A DNA stretch of 64,000 nucleotides, taken from Ruminococcus sp. YE71 (GTDB taxonomy: Bacteria; Bacillota; Clostridia; Oscillospirales; Ruminococcaceae). The notes under the pieces are model-generated. The model worked only from the letters and a program-made list of their open reading frames with translations. It searched no databases and had not been told where the DNA came from. The translations under genes were made by a program, and so were the position numbers. Shown piece after piece: positions 8,236-17,446 of the stretch. Each line of letters begins with the position of its first letter. The first letter of the stretch is position 1. Location of the stretch: the NCBI RefSeq assembly GCF_900119155.1, contig NZ_FPIR01000002.1, positions 1 through 64,000 on the forward strand, read 5' to 3'.

Positions 8236-10068
8236 TCAATCCTCAATGGTGCAGTACATGAAGTACTTGTAGCCGAGAGGATTGCTGAAGAAGCCCTTAA
8301 CGCTGCTGTCGATCATGTACAGGTCGGTGTAGTAGTAGATCGGGGTAAGGCAGCCTGTCTGCATGAGTATATCCTCAGCCTTGTGCATCAGCTTGTAGCG
8401 GGTGGTGTTGTCGGTAGTGGTCTTGATGATGCCCATCAGAGCGTCGTAGGTCTCAGCCCATGTGCCGTTCTCCACCTTGAGGTCAACGCCGCAGTCGGTG
8501 CAGTCGATGCTGTAAGCCTTCAGATCAGCGTTTGCGCCCTTGCCGTACTGAACGTCGTTGTTGCCCGAAGCGGTAGTCCACATATCGAGGAAGCTGATAG
8601 GATCGTTGTAGTCAGCCAGCCAGCCGTTTCTTGCAACGGTGAAGTCGCCCGACTTTCTGGTCTCAAGGAAGGTAGCCCATTCCTGGTTCTCAAGGCTCAT
8701 GTCGAGACCGATGGAAGCGAAGATGCCCTGGATATTCTCAGCGATAGCCTTGTGACCTTCACTGGTGTTGTAAAGGTATGTCATGGACGGGAAGTCGGTG
8801 AACTTGCCCGAAGCCTCATCGTAGGTGTAGTACTTCTTCAGAGTCTCGATAGCGGTGTTCCAGTTGTTCTGGTAAGCGTCAGCGGATACGTCGTAGTAGC
8901 CGGGGAAGCTGTTGCCGCCTGCGTTCTGATAGAACTGCGAACCGTCAGGCTCGGTAAGACCCATAGCAACGAAGGAAGAAGCAGGAACCTGTCCTCCCTG
9001 AGAAACGTTGTCAACGAGGTAGTTTCTGTCGATGATAAGGCTGAGAGCGTTTCTTACCTCAGCTTCGGCAGCTTCCTTCTCAGCGCCTGTGAGGGTGCAG
9101 GAAGCGGGGAGCAGGTCGTAGTTGATGTTCCAGGAGATGTAGTAGGTACCGAGCTGACCCGTTACAACGAAGTTGTCGGGATACTGGGACTTGAGGCTTG
9201 CGATCTCATTGGTCGGAACGTCGTCGATGAGCTGCCAGTCGTGGTTTCTGAAGTTGGTGAGCATATTGTTGGCGTCATCGGAGAGGTAGAAGTTGATAGC
9301 GCCCATGGTGATCTTGTCAGCGTCGATGTAGTTGTCGTTCTTTACGAGGGTGATAACGCTGTTGTGCTCCCAGGAGTCCATAGTGTACGGACCGTTGCAT
9401 ACATAGGTGGAAGGATCGGTAGCCCAGCTCTCGTTGGAAACAACGTCCTCACGAACAGGGAAGTAGCTCGGGAATGCAAGCAGCTCGTTCCAGTAGCTTA
9501 CTTCGTTATTGAGGGTGACTTCAAGGGTCTTGTCGTCCTTTGCGGTAACTGCGAGCTTGGCGTCAGCGTTGACATAGTTGCCTGCGTCGTCGGTAGCCCA
9601 GATATCCTCATAGCCCTTTACCACCTCGAACATATAGCCGTAGTCGGCAGCGAGAGCGGTGGAGCAGGCTCTGTTCCATGCGAACTCGAAGTCGTGAGCG
9701 GTAACGTCCTTGCCGTCAGACCACTTAGCGCCGTCGCGGAGAGTGTAGGTGTAGGTAACAGTGCCGTCAGCGTTCTGTACGCCTTCGGACAGCTCGGTAG
9801 CCAGATCGGGAACGATCTCCAGCATGCCCTGCTCGTTCTTCTCCCACTTAGCGAGACCCGAGAACATATGTGCGCAGAGTGTAGCGCCGTCAACCGAAGA
9901 GTTGAGCGCGGGGTCAAGAGTGCCGGGCTCGGAAGCGAGGCAAACATTGATCTCCTGTCCGTCAGCAGCGCCGTTAGCGCCGTTATTGCCGCCCTTAGAA
10001 CCGCAGCTTGTCAGGGAAGCGGTGAGCATGATTGCCGCAAGTGCGGCTGCAAATACCTTTGTTTTCAT
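8236..10068 (-). CDS. oppA: Oligopeptide ABC transporter substrate-binding lipoprotein
   Basis: 610 residues. A lipoprotein signal peptide of about 22 residues ends in the lipobox LTSC, so the mature protein is lipid-anchored outside the membrane. The body is an SBP_bac_5 (OppA/DppA) fold: VCLASEPGTLDPALNSS at the N-terminus, GAKWSDGKDVTAHDFEFAWNR about 100 residues later, and NPLGYKYFMYC at the end. It captures peptides for OppBCDF. It is last in the operon, where a strong RBS (GGAGGAAG) suits the higher level needed for a binding protein. Confidence 0.96.
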   Translation of the reverse strand: MKTKVFAAALAAIMLTASLTSCGSKGGNNGANGAADGQEINVCLASEPGTLDPALNSSVDGATLCAHMFSGLAKWEKNEQGMLEIVPDLATELSEGVQNADGTVTYTYTLRDGAKWSDGKDVTAHDFEFAWNRACSTALAADYGYMFEVVKGYEDIWATDDAGNYVNADAKLAVTAKDDKTLEVTLNNEVSYWNELLAFPSYFPVREDVVSNESWATDPSTYVCNGPYTMDSWEHNSVITLVKNDNYIDADKITMGAINFYLSDDANNMLTNFRNHDWQLIDDVPTNEIASLKSQYPDNFVVTGQLGTYYISWNINYDLLPASCTLTGAEKEAAEAEVRNALSLIIDRNYLVDNVSQGGQVPASSFVAMGLTEPDGSQFYQNAGGNSFPGYYDVSADAYQNNWNTAIETLKKYYTYDEASGKFTDFPSMTYLYNTSEGHKAIAENIQGIFASIGLDMSLENQEWATFLETRKSGDFTVARNGWLADYNDPISFLDMWTTASGNNDVQYGKGANADLKAYSIDCTDCGVDLKVENGTWAETYDALMGIIKTTTDNTTRYKLMHKAEDILMQTGCLTPIYYYTDLYMIDSSVKGFFSNPLGYKYFMYCTIED

Positions 10069-10144
10069 AGTCTTCCTCCAAATTTAGATATGTATTCTGA
10101 CCGTACCGTTTTGCACGGATCATCAACTTGAACTATGGGAACCT

Positions 10145-11122
10145 TCAGTCGCCCTGTATCACATGGCAGGCGCAGTAGTGACCGCTCGATATCTCCTTGA
10201 GCTCGGGCATCTTCTCCGCGCACTTGTCGATAGCGTACTGGCATCTTGTTCTGAACGGACATCCCGAAGGAGCGTTCAGCGGGCTGGGGATGTCTCCCGA
10301 CAGCACGATTCGTTTGTTCTCCCTTGCCGTTTTCGGGTCGGGAACGGGCACAGCCGACAGCAGGGACTTGCTGTAGGGGTGCTGGGGGTGGTCGTAGATC
10401 TCCTTAGCGTCCGCAAGCTCCACCATCTTGCCGAGGTACATTACCGCGATGCGGTCGCTGATGTGGCGGACAACCAGCAGGTCGTGAGCGATGAACAGGT
10501 AGGTCAGACCCAGTCTGTCCTGCAATTCGTCGAACATATTGATGACCTGTGCCTGAATGGAAACGTCCAGCGCCGATACAGGCTCGTCGCAGACGATGAA
10601 TTCGGGCTTTATCGCAAGCGATCTTGCGATGCCGATACGCTGTCTCTGACCGCCCGAGAACTCGTGCGCGTATCTCGAAGCGTGCTCCGAGTTGAGTCCC
10701 ACGTAGCTCATCAGTTCAAGCACGCGGTCACGGCGTTCCGCCTTTGAAGAGTACATCTTGTGGATGTCAAGCGGTTCCGCGATGATGTCCGAAACGGTCA
10801 TTCGCGGGTCGAGCGAGGAGTAGGGATCCTGAAAGACCATAGTGGCTTTCTTTCTGAACTCCTTTATGTCGGCGCTTGTCTTGATAGGCTTGCCGTCGTA
10901 GATTATCTCGCCCGAGGTAGGCTTGTAGAGATTGAGGATGGTGCGTCCGACGGTGGTCTTTCCGCATCCGCTCTCTCCCACGAGACCGAGTGTCTCGCCC
11001 TTCTTTATGTCGAAGGAAACGTCGTCAACAGCCTTCAGCGGCTTCGACTTGAACAAGCCCACGTTAATGTTGAAGTATTCCTTTAAGTGGCGTATCTCGA
11101 TAAGGTTCTCGCTGCCGCTCAA
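10145..11122 (-). CDS. oppF: Oligopeptide ABC transporter ATP-binding protein OppF
   Basis: 325 residues. ABC ATPase with Walker A GLVGESGCGKTT, signature LSGGQ variant FSGGQRQRIGIARSLA, Walker B FIVCDEPVSALD and the switch His in LFIAHDLLVV. The C-terminal oligopeptide/dipeptide extension with its Cys-rich end (GCPFRTRCQYAIDKC) is typical of OppF/DppF and in some members holds an Fe-S cluster. It appears to use TTG, overlapping the oppD stop (TTGA). Confidence 0.95.
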   Translation of the reverse strand: MSGSENLIEIRHLKEYFNINVGLFKSKPLKAVDDVSFDIKKGETLGLVGESGCGKTTVGRTILNLYKPTSGEIIYDGKPIKTSADIKEFRKKATMVFQDPYSSLDPRMTVSDIIAEPLDIHKMYSSKAERRDRVLELMSYVGLNSEHASRYAHEFSGGQRQRIGIARSLAIKPEFIVCDEPVSALDVSIQAQVINMFDELQDRLGLTYLFIAHDLLVVRHISDRIAVMYLGKMVELADAKEIYDHPQHPYSKSLLSAVPVPDPKTARENKRIVLSGDIPSPLNAPSGCPFRTRCQYAIDKCAEKMPELKEISSGHYCACHVIQGD

Positions 11123-12117
11123 GCCTGTTCACCGTCCTTTCCCTCTTCCATCAGTTTTTTCACGTTCATCCAGCATTCCGCCTGGTGGTCTTCGTTTATC
11201 TGAAGACGCTCGGCGCGTTCTCTCAGACAGATGCGCATAGCGTTGTCGCATCTCGGAGCGAAGGGACATCCCTTCGGCATATTCAGCAGGTCGATGGGGG
11301 TACCTGTGATAGGTCTGAGCTGTTCGTCGTCGTTTGAAGTGGTCGGTATCGAACGCAGCAGACCCTTCGTGTACTCGTGGCAGGGGTTGTAGAATATCTC
11401 ATCCGCCGTGCCCTGCTCGCATATCGAGCCCGCGTACATTACGATGACCTCGTCGCACATCTGTGCCACAACACCGAGGTCGTGGGTTATCATGATTATC
11501 GCCATACCAAGCTCTTCCTGAAGGTTCTTCATGAGCTCAAGTATCTGTGCCTGAATGGTAACGTCAAGAGCGGTAGTCGGCTCGTCCGCGATGAGTATAT
11601 CGGGCTCGCAGGCAAGTGCCATCGCTATCATGACTCTCTGTCTCATACCGCCCGACAGCTCGAAGGGGTGCTGTTTCATGCGCTTTTCGGGCTCGTTCAC
11701 GTTAACGAGTTTGAGCATCTCGACAGCGCGTTCCCGAGCCTGCTGCTTGTTGCGGTCGGTGTGGAGAAGTATCGCTTCCATCAGCTGCTTGCCGATGGTG
11801 TAAGTGGGGTTCAGGCTGGTCATAGGGTCCTGGAATATGATGGAGATGCGGTTGCCGCGGATGGTCTTCATGACCTTCTCGCCTGCGCCCACAAGCTCCT
11901 GACCGTTGAATTTTATCGAGCCGCCGACTATCTTGCCTGCGCTCGCAAGTATTTGCATGATTGAGTAAGCCGTTACCGACTTGCCCGAGCCGCTCTCGCC
12001 CACGATGTCGAGCACCTTGCCCTTGTCGAGGTTGAAAGACACGCCGTTTACCGCCTTGACCTCGCCCGCGTCGGTGAAGAAGGAGGTGTGCAGGTCGTTT
12101 ACTTCAAGTAATCTCAT
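11119..12117 (-). CDS. oppD: Oligopeptide ABC transporter ATP-binding protein OppD
   Basis: 332 residues. Walker A DIVGESGSGKSVT, signature ELSGGMRQRVMIAMALA, Walker B ILIADEPTTALD and switch His MITHDLGVV. The C-terminal GCPFAPRCDNAMRIC pattern matches that of OppF. It pairs with OppF to power the OppBC channel. RBS AAAGGACGG precedes ATG; the gene lies 19 bases after oppC. Confidence 0.96.
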   Translation of the reverse strand: MRLLEVNDLHTSFFTDAGEVKAVNGVSFNLDKGKVLDIVGESGSGKSVTAYSIMQILASAGKIVGGSIKFNGQELVGAGEKVMKTIRGNRISIIFQDPMTSLNPTYTIGKQLMEAILLHTDRNKQQARERAVEMLKLVNVNEPEKRMKQHPFELSGGMRQRVMIAMALACEPDILIADEPTTALDVTIQAQILELMKNLQEELGMAIIMITHDLGVVAQMCDEVIVMYAGSICEQGTADEIFYNPCHEYTKGLLRSIPTTSNDDEQLRPITGTPIDLLNMPKGCPFAPRCDNAMRICLRERAERLQINEDHQAECWMNVKKLMEEGKDGEQA

Positions 12118-12136
12118 GTTTCTGCGCCGTCCTTTC

Positions 12137-13195
12137 TTATACGTTGAGCTTGGGGTCGAATGCGTCGCGCAGACCGTCGCCGAAGAGGTTCAGCGAAAGC
12201 ACGATCAGCGAGATAACGATAGCGGGGATAACAAGTCTGTAGGGGTAAGCCGAGAGACCGTTGAGAGCCTCGGAAGCCAGCGAACCCAGCGAAGGCATCG
12301 GAGCGTTTACGCCGAGACCGAGGAAGGAAAGGTAGCTCTCGGTGAAGATAGCGGAAGGTATCTGCAAAGCGGTCGAGATGATGATGACCGAGAAGCAGTT
12401 GGGGATAAGGTGCTTGATGATTATCCAGCTTCCCTTAGCGCCTGCCGCCTGAGCCGCCAGAACGTACTCCTGCTCCTTGAGCGAGAGTATCTGACCTCTG
12501 ATAAGTCTTGCCATGGATACCCAGTAAAGTACGCCGAATACGATGAAAAGGCTGATGATGTTGGAGCCTATCTTTGCAAGTACGGTGCCTTCGAGTGAGC
12601 CTTCGAGAGACTGCTTGAGGACCGATGCGAGAAGGATCACCATGAGCATATCGGGCAGGGAGTAGATCATATCTACTATTCGCATGATGACCATGTCCAC
12701 CTTGCCGCCTGCGTAGCCCGAGATGGAGCCCACCGCAAGACCGATGATGAGCACGATGATGCTCGCGAAAAATCCTACTGCCAGCGAAATGCGGGTGCCG
12801 TACACGACTCTTATGAAGTAGTCGCGTCCCTGGGAGTCGGTGCCGAAGATGTGGGGCACAACGTGCTCGCCTGCGTCTATCTTAGCCTGCTCGCTCTTGC
12901 CGTACTCGAACGGCGCCAGGTTCAGGAAGGAGCTGTCGATAGGCTGTCCGGGCACGATACCGAGCTGCTGTTCGTAGGAATACGGCCAGAACATCGGCAC
13001 GATTATCGCCGAAAGCGTTACGATGATTATGATGATGAAGCTCACCAGTGCGACCTTGTTCTTCACCAGACGCTTGCAGCCGTCTTTGAAGAAGGTCGAG
13101 GCGGGGCGCATACGCACCATGTATTCTTTTTCCTTGTCGGTAGCGGGGATAAGGTCGTCCACGTTCACCTGAACGCTGAAAGGTTTGTTACTCAT
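12137..13195 (-). CDS. oppC: Oligopeptide ABC transporter permease OppC
   Basis: 352 residues. One transmembrane helix after a soluble N-terminus (about 50-75), a periplasmic-side loop containing FGTDSQGRDYFIRVVYGTR (the OppC_N signature), then five further helices with the permease EAA loop (EYVLAAQAAGAKGSWIIIKHLIPN). It forms the membrane pore with OppB. RBS GGGAGAGC. Confidence 0.96.
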   Translation of the reverse strand: MSNKPFSVQVNVDDLIPATDKEKEYMVRMRPASTFFKDGCKRLVKNKVALVSFIIIIIVTLSAIIVPMFWPYSYEQQLGIVPGQPIDSSFLNLAPFEYGKSEQAKIDAGEHVVPHIFGTDSQGRDYFIRVVYGTRISLAVGFFASIIVLIIGLAVGSISGYAGGKVDMVIMRIVDMIYSLPDMLMVILLASVLKQSLEGSLEGTVLAKIGSNIISLFIVFGVLYWVSMARLIRGQILSLKEQEYVLAAQAAGAKGSWIIIKHLIPNCFSVIIISTALQIPSAIFTESYLSFLGLGVNAPMPSLGSLASEALNGLSAYPYRLVIPAIVISLIVLSLNLFGDGLRDAFDPKLNV

Positions 13196-13207
13196 ATCTG
13201 CTCTCCC

Positions 13208-14137
13208 TTATTCAAGTGTGATCCTCGGATCGACGATCTTGTATGCGATGTCGCTCACGAGATTCATGATGATTATCAGCACGGCGAGGATGATGGTGGT
13301 ACCCATCAGAAGCGTGTAGTCGCGTCCTGTGATGGAGTTGACGAAAGCTCTGCCTATGCCGGGCACTGCGAAGATCTGCTCAACTACCAGCGAGCCCGTA
13401 ACGATGTATGCGAGCATCGGTCCGAAGTAGGTGATAACGGGTATGAGTGAGTTCTTCATGGCGTGTCCGAAGATTATCTTCCACTTTGAAACGCCCTTTG
13501 CCTTAGCGGTCCTGATGTAGTCCTGTCCGAGAACGTCCAGCATCGAGGAACGTGTAAGACGCGTTATGTAAGCCATCGGGTAGAGCGACAGGGTGATTAT
13601 CGGCAGGATAAGTCCGTTGTCGGCGTTGCCGTTAGCGGGGAACCATTCCAGCTTTACCGCGAACACCGTCAGCAGCAGAGAGCCCATGATGAACGAGGGC
13701 ATCGAAACGAACGCCGTCGTGATGACCATGATGCATCTGTCCGCGAACTTGTTTCTGTTCAGAGCCGCAGCCGCACCCAGCACAACACCGATGATGAGCG
13801 CGATGAAGGCCGCGATGATACCGATGTAAGCGGATGTCCTCATGCCGTCGGTGATGATGTCGATGACCATTCTGCCGCGCTGCTTGAGCGACGGTCCGAA
13901 GTCGAACTTCGTCACAACGTCCGAGAGGTAGGTGACGTACTGCTCTATCAGCGGCTTGTCAAGTCCGTACTTGGCTTCCATAGCCTTTCTGACAGCTTCC
14001 GATACTGCCTTTTCTCCCACGAAGGGTCCGCCGGGCACAGCGTGCATGACGAAGAAGGTGACTGTGATTACGAGCCATACCGTTATCACCGCCAGCAGCA
14101 GCCTTTTGAGGATGTACACTAAGGTTTTCGTGCTCAT
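13208..14137 (-). CDS. oppB: Oligopeptide ABC transporter permease OppB
   Basis: 309 residues, six predicted membrane helices. The N-terminal helix ILKRLLLAVITVWLVITVTF is followed by FVMHAVPGGPF. The EAA loop DYIRTAKAKGVSKWKIIFGHA is typical of family permeases. First gene of oppBCDFA, after a ~190-base leader. Confidence 0.96.
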   Translation of the reverse strand: MSTKTLVYILKRLLLAVITVWLVITVTFFVMHAVPGGPFVGEKAVSEAVRKAMEAKYGLDKPLIEQYVTYLSDVVTKFDFGPSLKQRGRMVIDIITDGMRTSAYIGIIAAFIALIIGVVLGAAAALNRNKFADRCIMVITTAFVSMPSFIMGSLLLTVFAVKLEWFPANGNADNGLILPIITLSLYPMAYITRLTRSSMLDVLGQDYIRTAKAKGVSKWKIIFGHAMKNSLIPVITYFGPMLAYIVTGSLVVEQIFAVPGIGRAFVNSITGRDYTLLMGTTIILAVLIIIMNLVSDIAYKIVDPRITLE

Positions 14138-14335
14138 TTCGATCCTGTTCCTTTACATTTTATAGTCAGCTCAATTAAGCAAAATTTGCTTAAAGCTCTG
14201 TTTACATTTAAAATACCTCTGCGATAAGATGCGATACCACTGCACTTTGTTAAAGTGTAGAAGTAATATAGTACTGAAATAATCAGATTGTGAAAGTTTC
14301 TGCATCATATATTATTTGTTTAGACCATAACAGAC

Positions 14336-14364
14336 ATTATATCACCCGTTTTTCGTAAAGTCAA
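14336..14364 (-). promoter_or_regulatory. Promoter of oppBCDFA
   Basis: TTGACT-N17-TATAAT, near consensus, predicted start about 14329. Confidence 0.9.
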
Positions 14365-14579
14365 GGGGTAAAATGAAATGTTGTCAAATACTGACAAAAC
14401 AAGTCGGGATTTTTGTTGTATTTGTATCAGAGAGGGTAAAAGTAATGTAATATCGCGTTAAAGTGGCTTTTTGCGACTATGATAAAGCCCTAAAATACAG
14501 CCCTTCCGACAGCGGTTTCGTAAAATCATCATTTTATATAAAAAGCATTGTGGACAATGACGAAAATATTATTCTACTA

Positions 14580-14608
14580 TTGCATTTTTTTGAAGATTAT
14601 GTTATAAT
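14580..14608 (+). promoter_or_regulatory. Promoter of the PAS-GGDEF-EAL gene
   Basis: TTGCAT-N17-TATAAT, about 100 bases before the ATG. Confidence 0.75.
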
Positions 14609-14711
14609 ATATTAATAAATGTGCCCGCTTTAAAATGCACGGTTTTCTGCCGTGTCTGCATACAGATAGGTTTGATAAGGGGAGAAAAACGGGGAAAGGA
14701 GGTTCGCCGTT

Positions 14712-17150
14712 ATGGAAAAAACAGATCGCGAAAACATTAAAAGCGTAGTTTGCGGAACGTACAAGACGGACTTTGACCTTGACGGACGCATTATCGAATA
14801 TGATGATGGTTTCCTGAAAATGACAGGGTACGAGCGCTCTCAGCTCGACAGCGGCGAGGTGACGTTCTTTTCGCTTATCCCGCCCGAAATAAAAGAAGAT
14901 TACTTCTCCACCCTTGATGCCCTGAGACAGATCGACGGCGGCACGCTGGAACATAACATCGTGACCGCAGACGGCGGCAGGCTCGGCGTAATCTGCATCG
15001 GCAGGAACAACATCTCCGAAAACGGACATAAGTGCGCAGATATCACCATTTCCGATATCTCCGCATACAGGACTATCTCAAAACAGTACGAACGCACAAA
15101 GGCAGAGATGGTTGCCATCTCCGACAACTTCCCCGGCGGACTCGCCGTATACAGCGTCAGTCACGGGACTATCGACCTCATCAGCACCAATACCGAGTAC
15201 TACAGGCTCACGGGGCTTACCGCCGTTTCCGAACGGTCGGATCACTGCGCCCTCGTCACCGATCAGGAAGCCGAACGCTTCAAGCAGGCGTTCTTCTGCT
15301 GCGCCGAGGATAAACAGCCCTTCACCCTCGATCTGCGCTTCAAGCCCGACGGCCGCTGGGTGCGCATCACGGGCAGATACTTCGCCACCGAACCCGACGG
15401 CAGCGTGCTGCTCCACTGCTCCCTCGCCGACATCACCGATAAGGTCGTAAAGGAAAAGCTGCTGGTCAAGCAGAACCTCTGCTTCAAGATGATAAGCGAA
15501 AACACCGAAGAGACCTTCTTCGATTACGATACCGAGAACGACAGGGTCGTCACCACCTCGAAAAAGCTGCGCCTTATCAGCCGCGACGGCGTTTTCAACG
15601 GTATGCTGCGCGACCGCCTCGTGGAGAAGTACCTCCACCCCGATGACGTGGAGCTTTACTACTCCACATGGGACAAGGCTGTCCGCACCGAAGGCAAGGG
15701 CACCCTCGAATTCCGCACCCGCGCCTACGATGACGAGTACCGCTGGCACAAGATGGTCTACGTCAGCGTCTGCGGCGACGACGGAAAGGTCGCAAACGTC
15801 TACGGCATGGTCTACTCCATCGACCACCTCAAGACCATGAAGAACAAGATAGCCAACGACCGCCGCGAGATAGAACGCCTTACCAACCGCGACCGCGTCA
15901 CCGAACTTTACAACAGGACTGCTTTTAAGAGCGTTGTTGCCGAGATACTCCGCGAGAGCTTCGACCCGAATGAGTGCTTCGCCCTCGTCTACTCGGACAT
16001 CAACGACTTCTCCTACGTCAACGAAAACTATGGCTACGAAGCAGGAGACAGGATGCTGCGCAGCTTCGCCATGATAGTCTGCGGATGCAGCGCCAGCCTT
16101 GCGGCCTGCCGTATCTACTCCGATTACTTCGTGTCGCTGTTCAAGGCACATGACCGCGAACAGCTGATACAGGAAATTTCCATGCACAACAACGAGTTCT
16201 CGGCAGCGCAGAAGCTCAGATACCCCCACAGCGATTTCCAGATATCCACGGGCGTCTACTTCTTCCACTCGGCTGACGACGACGTTGCTGTCGCCATCGA
16301 CAACGCGAACCTTGCACGCCGAAGCATCAAGGGCGCCTCCGACATCCCCTGCGGTGTCTACACCGAGCGTATGCGCAAGAAGCGCAGCCACGACCAGACT
16401 ATCGCGAGCGAGATATGGACGGCTATCAAGACGGGCGCTATCGAGCTGTTCCTACAGCCGAAGTTCGACCTCGTGACGAGGAAGATGATAGGCGCCGAAG
16501 CCCTCACCCGCTGGAGAAACCCCGACGGCAGCTACAAACTGCCCTACGAGTTCATCGAGGTCCTCGAGGAGGTCGGCTATATCACCCATGTGGATATGTA
16601 TATCTACGAACAGGTGCTCAAATGCCTGAAACGCTGGAAACTCGAAGGAAAACAGCTCATCCCCATCTCGGTCAACTTCTCGCGCCGCCATAACAGCGAC
16701 CCTGCCTTCGTGACGAAGGTGACGGAACTTGCCGAGATATACGGCGTTGACAAGCGCCTTATCGAGCTTGAGATAACCGAAAGCTGCTTCACTCAGGACG
16801 TGAAGAACCTCTACACAAATATGCGCCGCCTCAGAGAACAGGGCTTCCGCATAGATATCGACGATTTCGGCACGGGCTACTCGTCCCTGAGCGTCCTCAT
16901 CGACGCGCCTGTCGATATCGTTAAGGTGGATAAGGTGTTCATCGACAACATCGGCACCAGCGAACTCTCCCGCGACTACGTTTCCCACATCTGCCGCCTC
17001 ATCCAGTCCACACGCAAGGACATAATCTTTGAAGGCGTCGAGACCGAAGAACAGGCGCGGATACTCGCATCGGGCGGCCACACAATGGCACAGGGCTGGC
17101 TCTTCGACAAAGCCATCCCCGTTGAAGAATTCGACAAAAAATATATGTGA
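14712..17150 (+). CDS. PAS-PAS-PAS-GGDEF-EAL protein, probable c-di-GMP phosphodiesterase
   Basis: 812 residues, soluble, no membrane segment. Three PAS-like sensor modules (about 15-125, 135-250, 260-380) precede a GGDEF-fold domain (about 395-540) and an EAL domain (about 555-805). The GGDEF site is replaced by SDYF at residues 470-473, so the cyclase half is probably dead, although a GTP-sensing role remains possible. The EAL half keeps GAEALTRW (Glu596), the Asn of SVNFSRR, ELEITES, IDIDDFGTGYSS, the Lys of VKVDKVF, EGVET and the Gln of AQGW, so it should hydrolyse c-di-GMP. AAAGGAGG precedes ATG; a single-gene unit with its own promoter and terminator. Confidence 0.93.
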   Translation: MEKTDRENIKSVVCGTYKTDFDLDGRIIEYDDGFLKMTGYERSQLDSGEVTFFSLIPPEIKEDYFSTLDALRQIDGGTLEHNIVTADGGRLGVICIGRNNISENGHKCADITISDISAYRTISKQYERTKAEMVAISDNFPGGLAVYSVSHGTIDLISTNTEYYRLTGLTAVSERSDHCALVTDQEAERFKQAFFCCAEDKQPFTLDLRFKPDGRWVRITGRYFATEPDGSVLLHCSLADITDKVVKEKLLVKQNLCFKMISENTEETFFDYDTENDRVVTTSKKLRLISRDGVFNGMLRDRLVEKYLHPDDVELYYSTWDKAVRTEGKGTLEFRTRAYDDEYRWHKMVYVSVCGDDGKVANVYGMVYSIDHLKTMKNKIANDRREIERLTNRDRVTELYNRTAFKSVVAEILRESFDPNECFALVYSDINDFSYVNENYGYEAGDRMLRSFAMIVCGCSASLAACRIYSDYFVSLFKAHDREQLIQEISMHNNEFSAAQKLRYPHSDFQISTGVYFFHSADDDVAVAIDNANLARRSIKGASDIPCGVYTERMRKKRSHDQTIASEIWTAIKTGAIELFLQPKFDLVTRKMIGAEALTRWRNPDGSYKLPYEFIEVLEEVGYITHVDMYIYEQVLKCLKRWKLEGKQLIPISVNFSRRHNSDPAFVTKVTELAEIYGVDKRLIELEITESCFTQDVKNLYTNMRRLREQGFRIDIDDFGTGYSSLSVLIDAPVDIVKVDKVFIDNIGTSELSRDYVSHICRLIQSTRKDIIFEGVETEEQARILASGGHTMAQGWLFDKAIPVEEFDKKYM

Positions 17151-17155
17151 CTCAC

Positions 17156-17192
17156 AAAGGCACTCCGTCCCACGAGCGGGGTGCCTTTCTGC
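17156..17192 (+). terminator. Terminator of the PAS-GGDEF-EAL gene
   Basis: A 12-bp stem AAAGGCACTCCG with CGGGGTGCCTTT (one mismatch), followed by a short T-run, 5 bases after the stop. Confidence 0.8.
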
Positions 17193-17194
17193 GT

Positions 17195-17335
17195 GGGGGG
17201 AGTGCGGGGCTTATTGGGGGAGAACCCTCGCCTTAGCTAAAATTTTTGATATGTCGTTTGTTGGTTGTGGTTTGGGAGATAGACTCTCACCGTTTAAATA
17301 GATAAGGTCTAACTTGCTCCCGCTGCTAAACCCGT
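17195..17335. repeat. Copy 2 (diverged) of the palindromic intergenic repeat family
   Basis: Contains GGGGGAGAACCCTCGCCTTAGC, the GATATGTCGTTTGTTGG and GGTTTGGGAGATAGACTCTC phrases, and GATAAGGTCTAACTTGCTCC, all shared with the other copies. No gene lies here. Confidence 0.65.
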
Positions 17336-17383
17336 ACCGCAGAAAGACGCGTAAATCACTCTCCTATGTTCAGATTTTATCTA

Positions 17384-17412
17384 TTGAATTTTGGGGCATG
17401 GTGTGGTATAAT
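17384..17412 (+). promoter_or_regulatory. Promoter of pyrE
   Basis: TTGAAT-N17-TATAAT, 34 bases before the pyrE start. Confidence 0.85.
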
Positions 17413-17446
17413 AGAAGGACAATAAACTTTGACGGGAGTGTTCTAA

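Larger units (their letters stand above)
14138..14711. other. Divergent intergenic region, opp leader and GGDEF/EAL promoter
   Basis: 574 bases without a gene. It holds the opp promoter (14336-14364), an untranslated opp leader of about 190 bases with two short inverted repeats (AAGCAAAATTTGCTT near 14178 and CACTTTGTTAAAGTG near 14250), and the promoter of the PAS-GGDEF-EAL gene at 14580-14608. No known riboswitch was recognised in the leader. The segment 14370-14575 shows nothing clear. Confidence 0.6.

Noticed and set aside
8125-10131. A 668-codon open frame on the plus strand opposite oppA
   Set aside because: Exact antisense of a clear lipoprotein gene; Val/Ser-rich composition, no domain. 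A by-product of codon bias.
15078-16391. A 437-codon frame opposite the PAS-GGDEF-EAL gene
   Set aside because: Antisense shadow; the plus strand carries the domain motifs.
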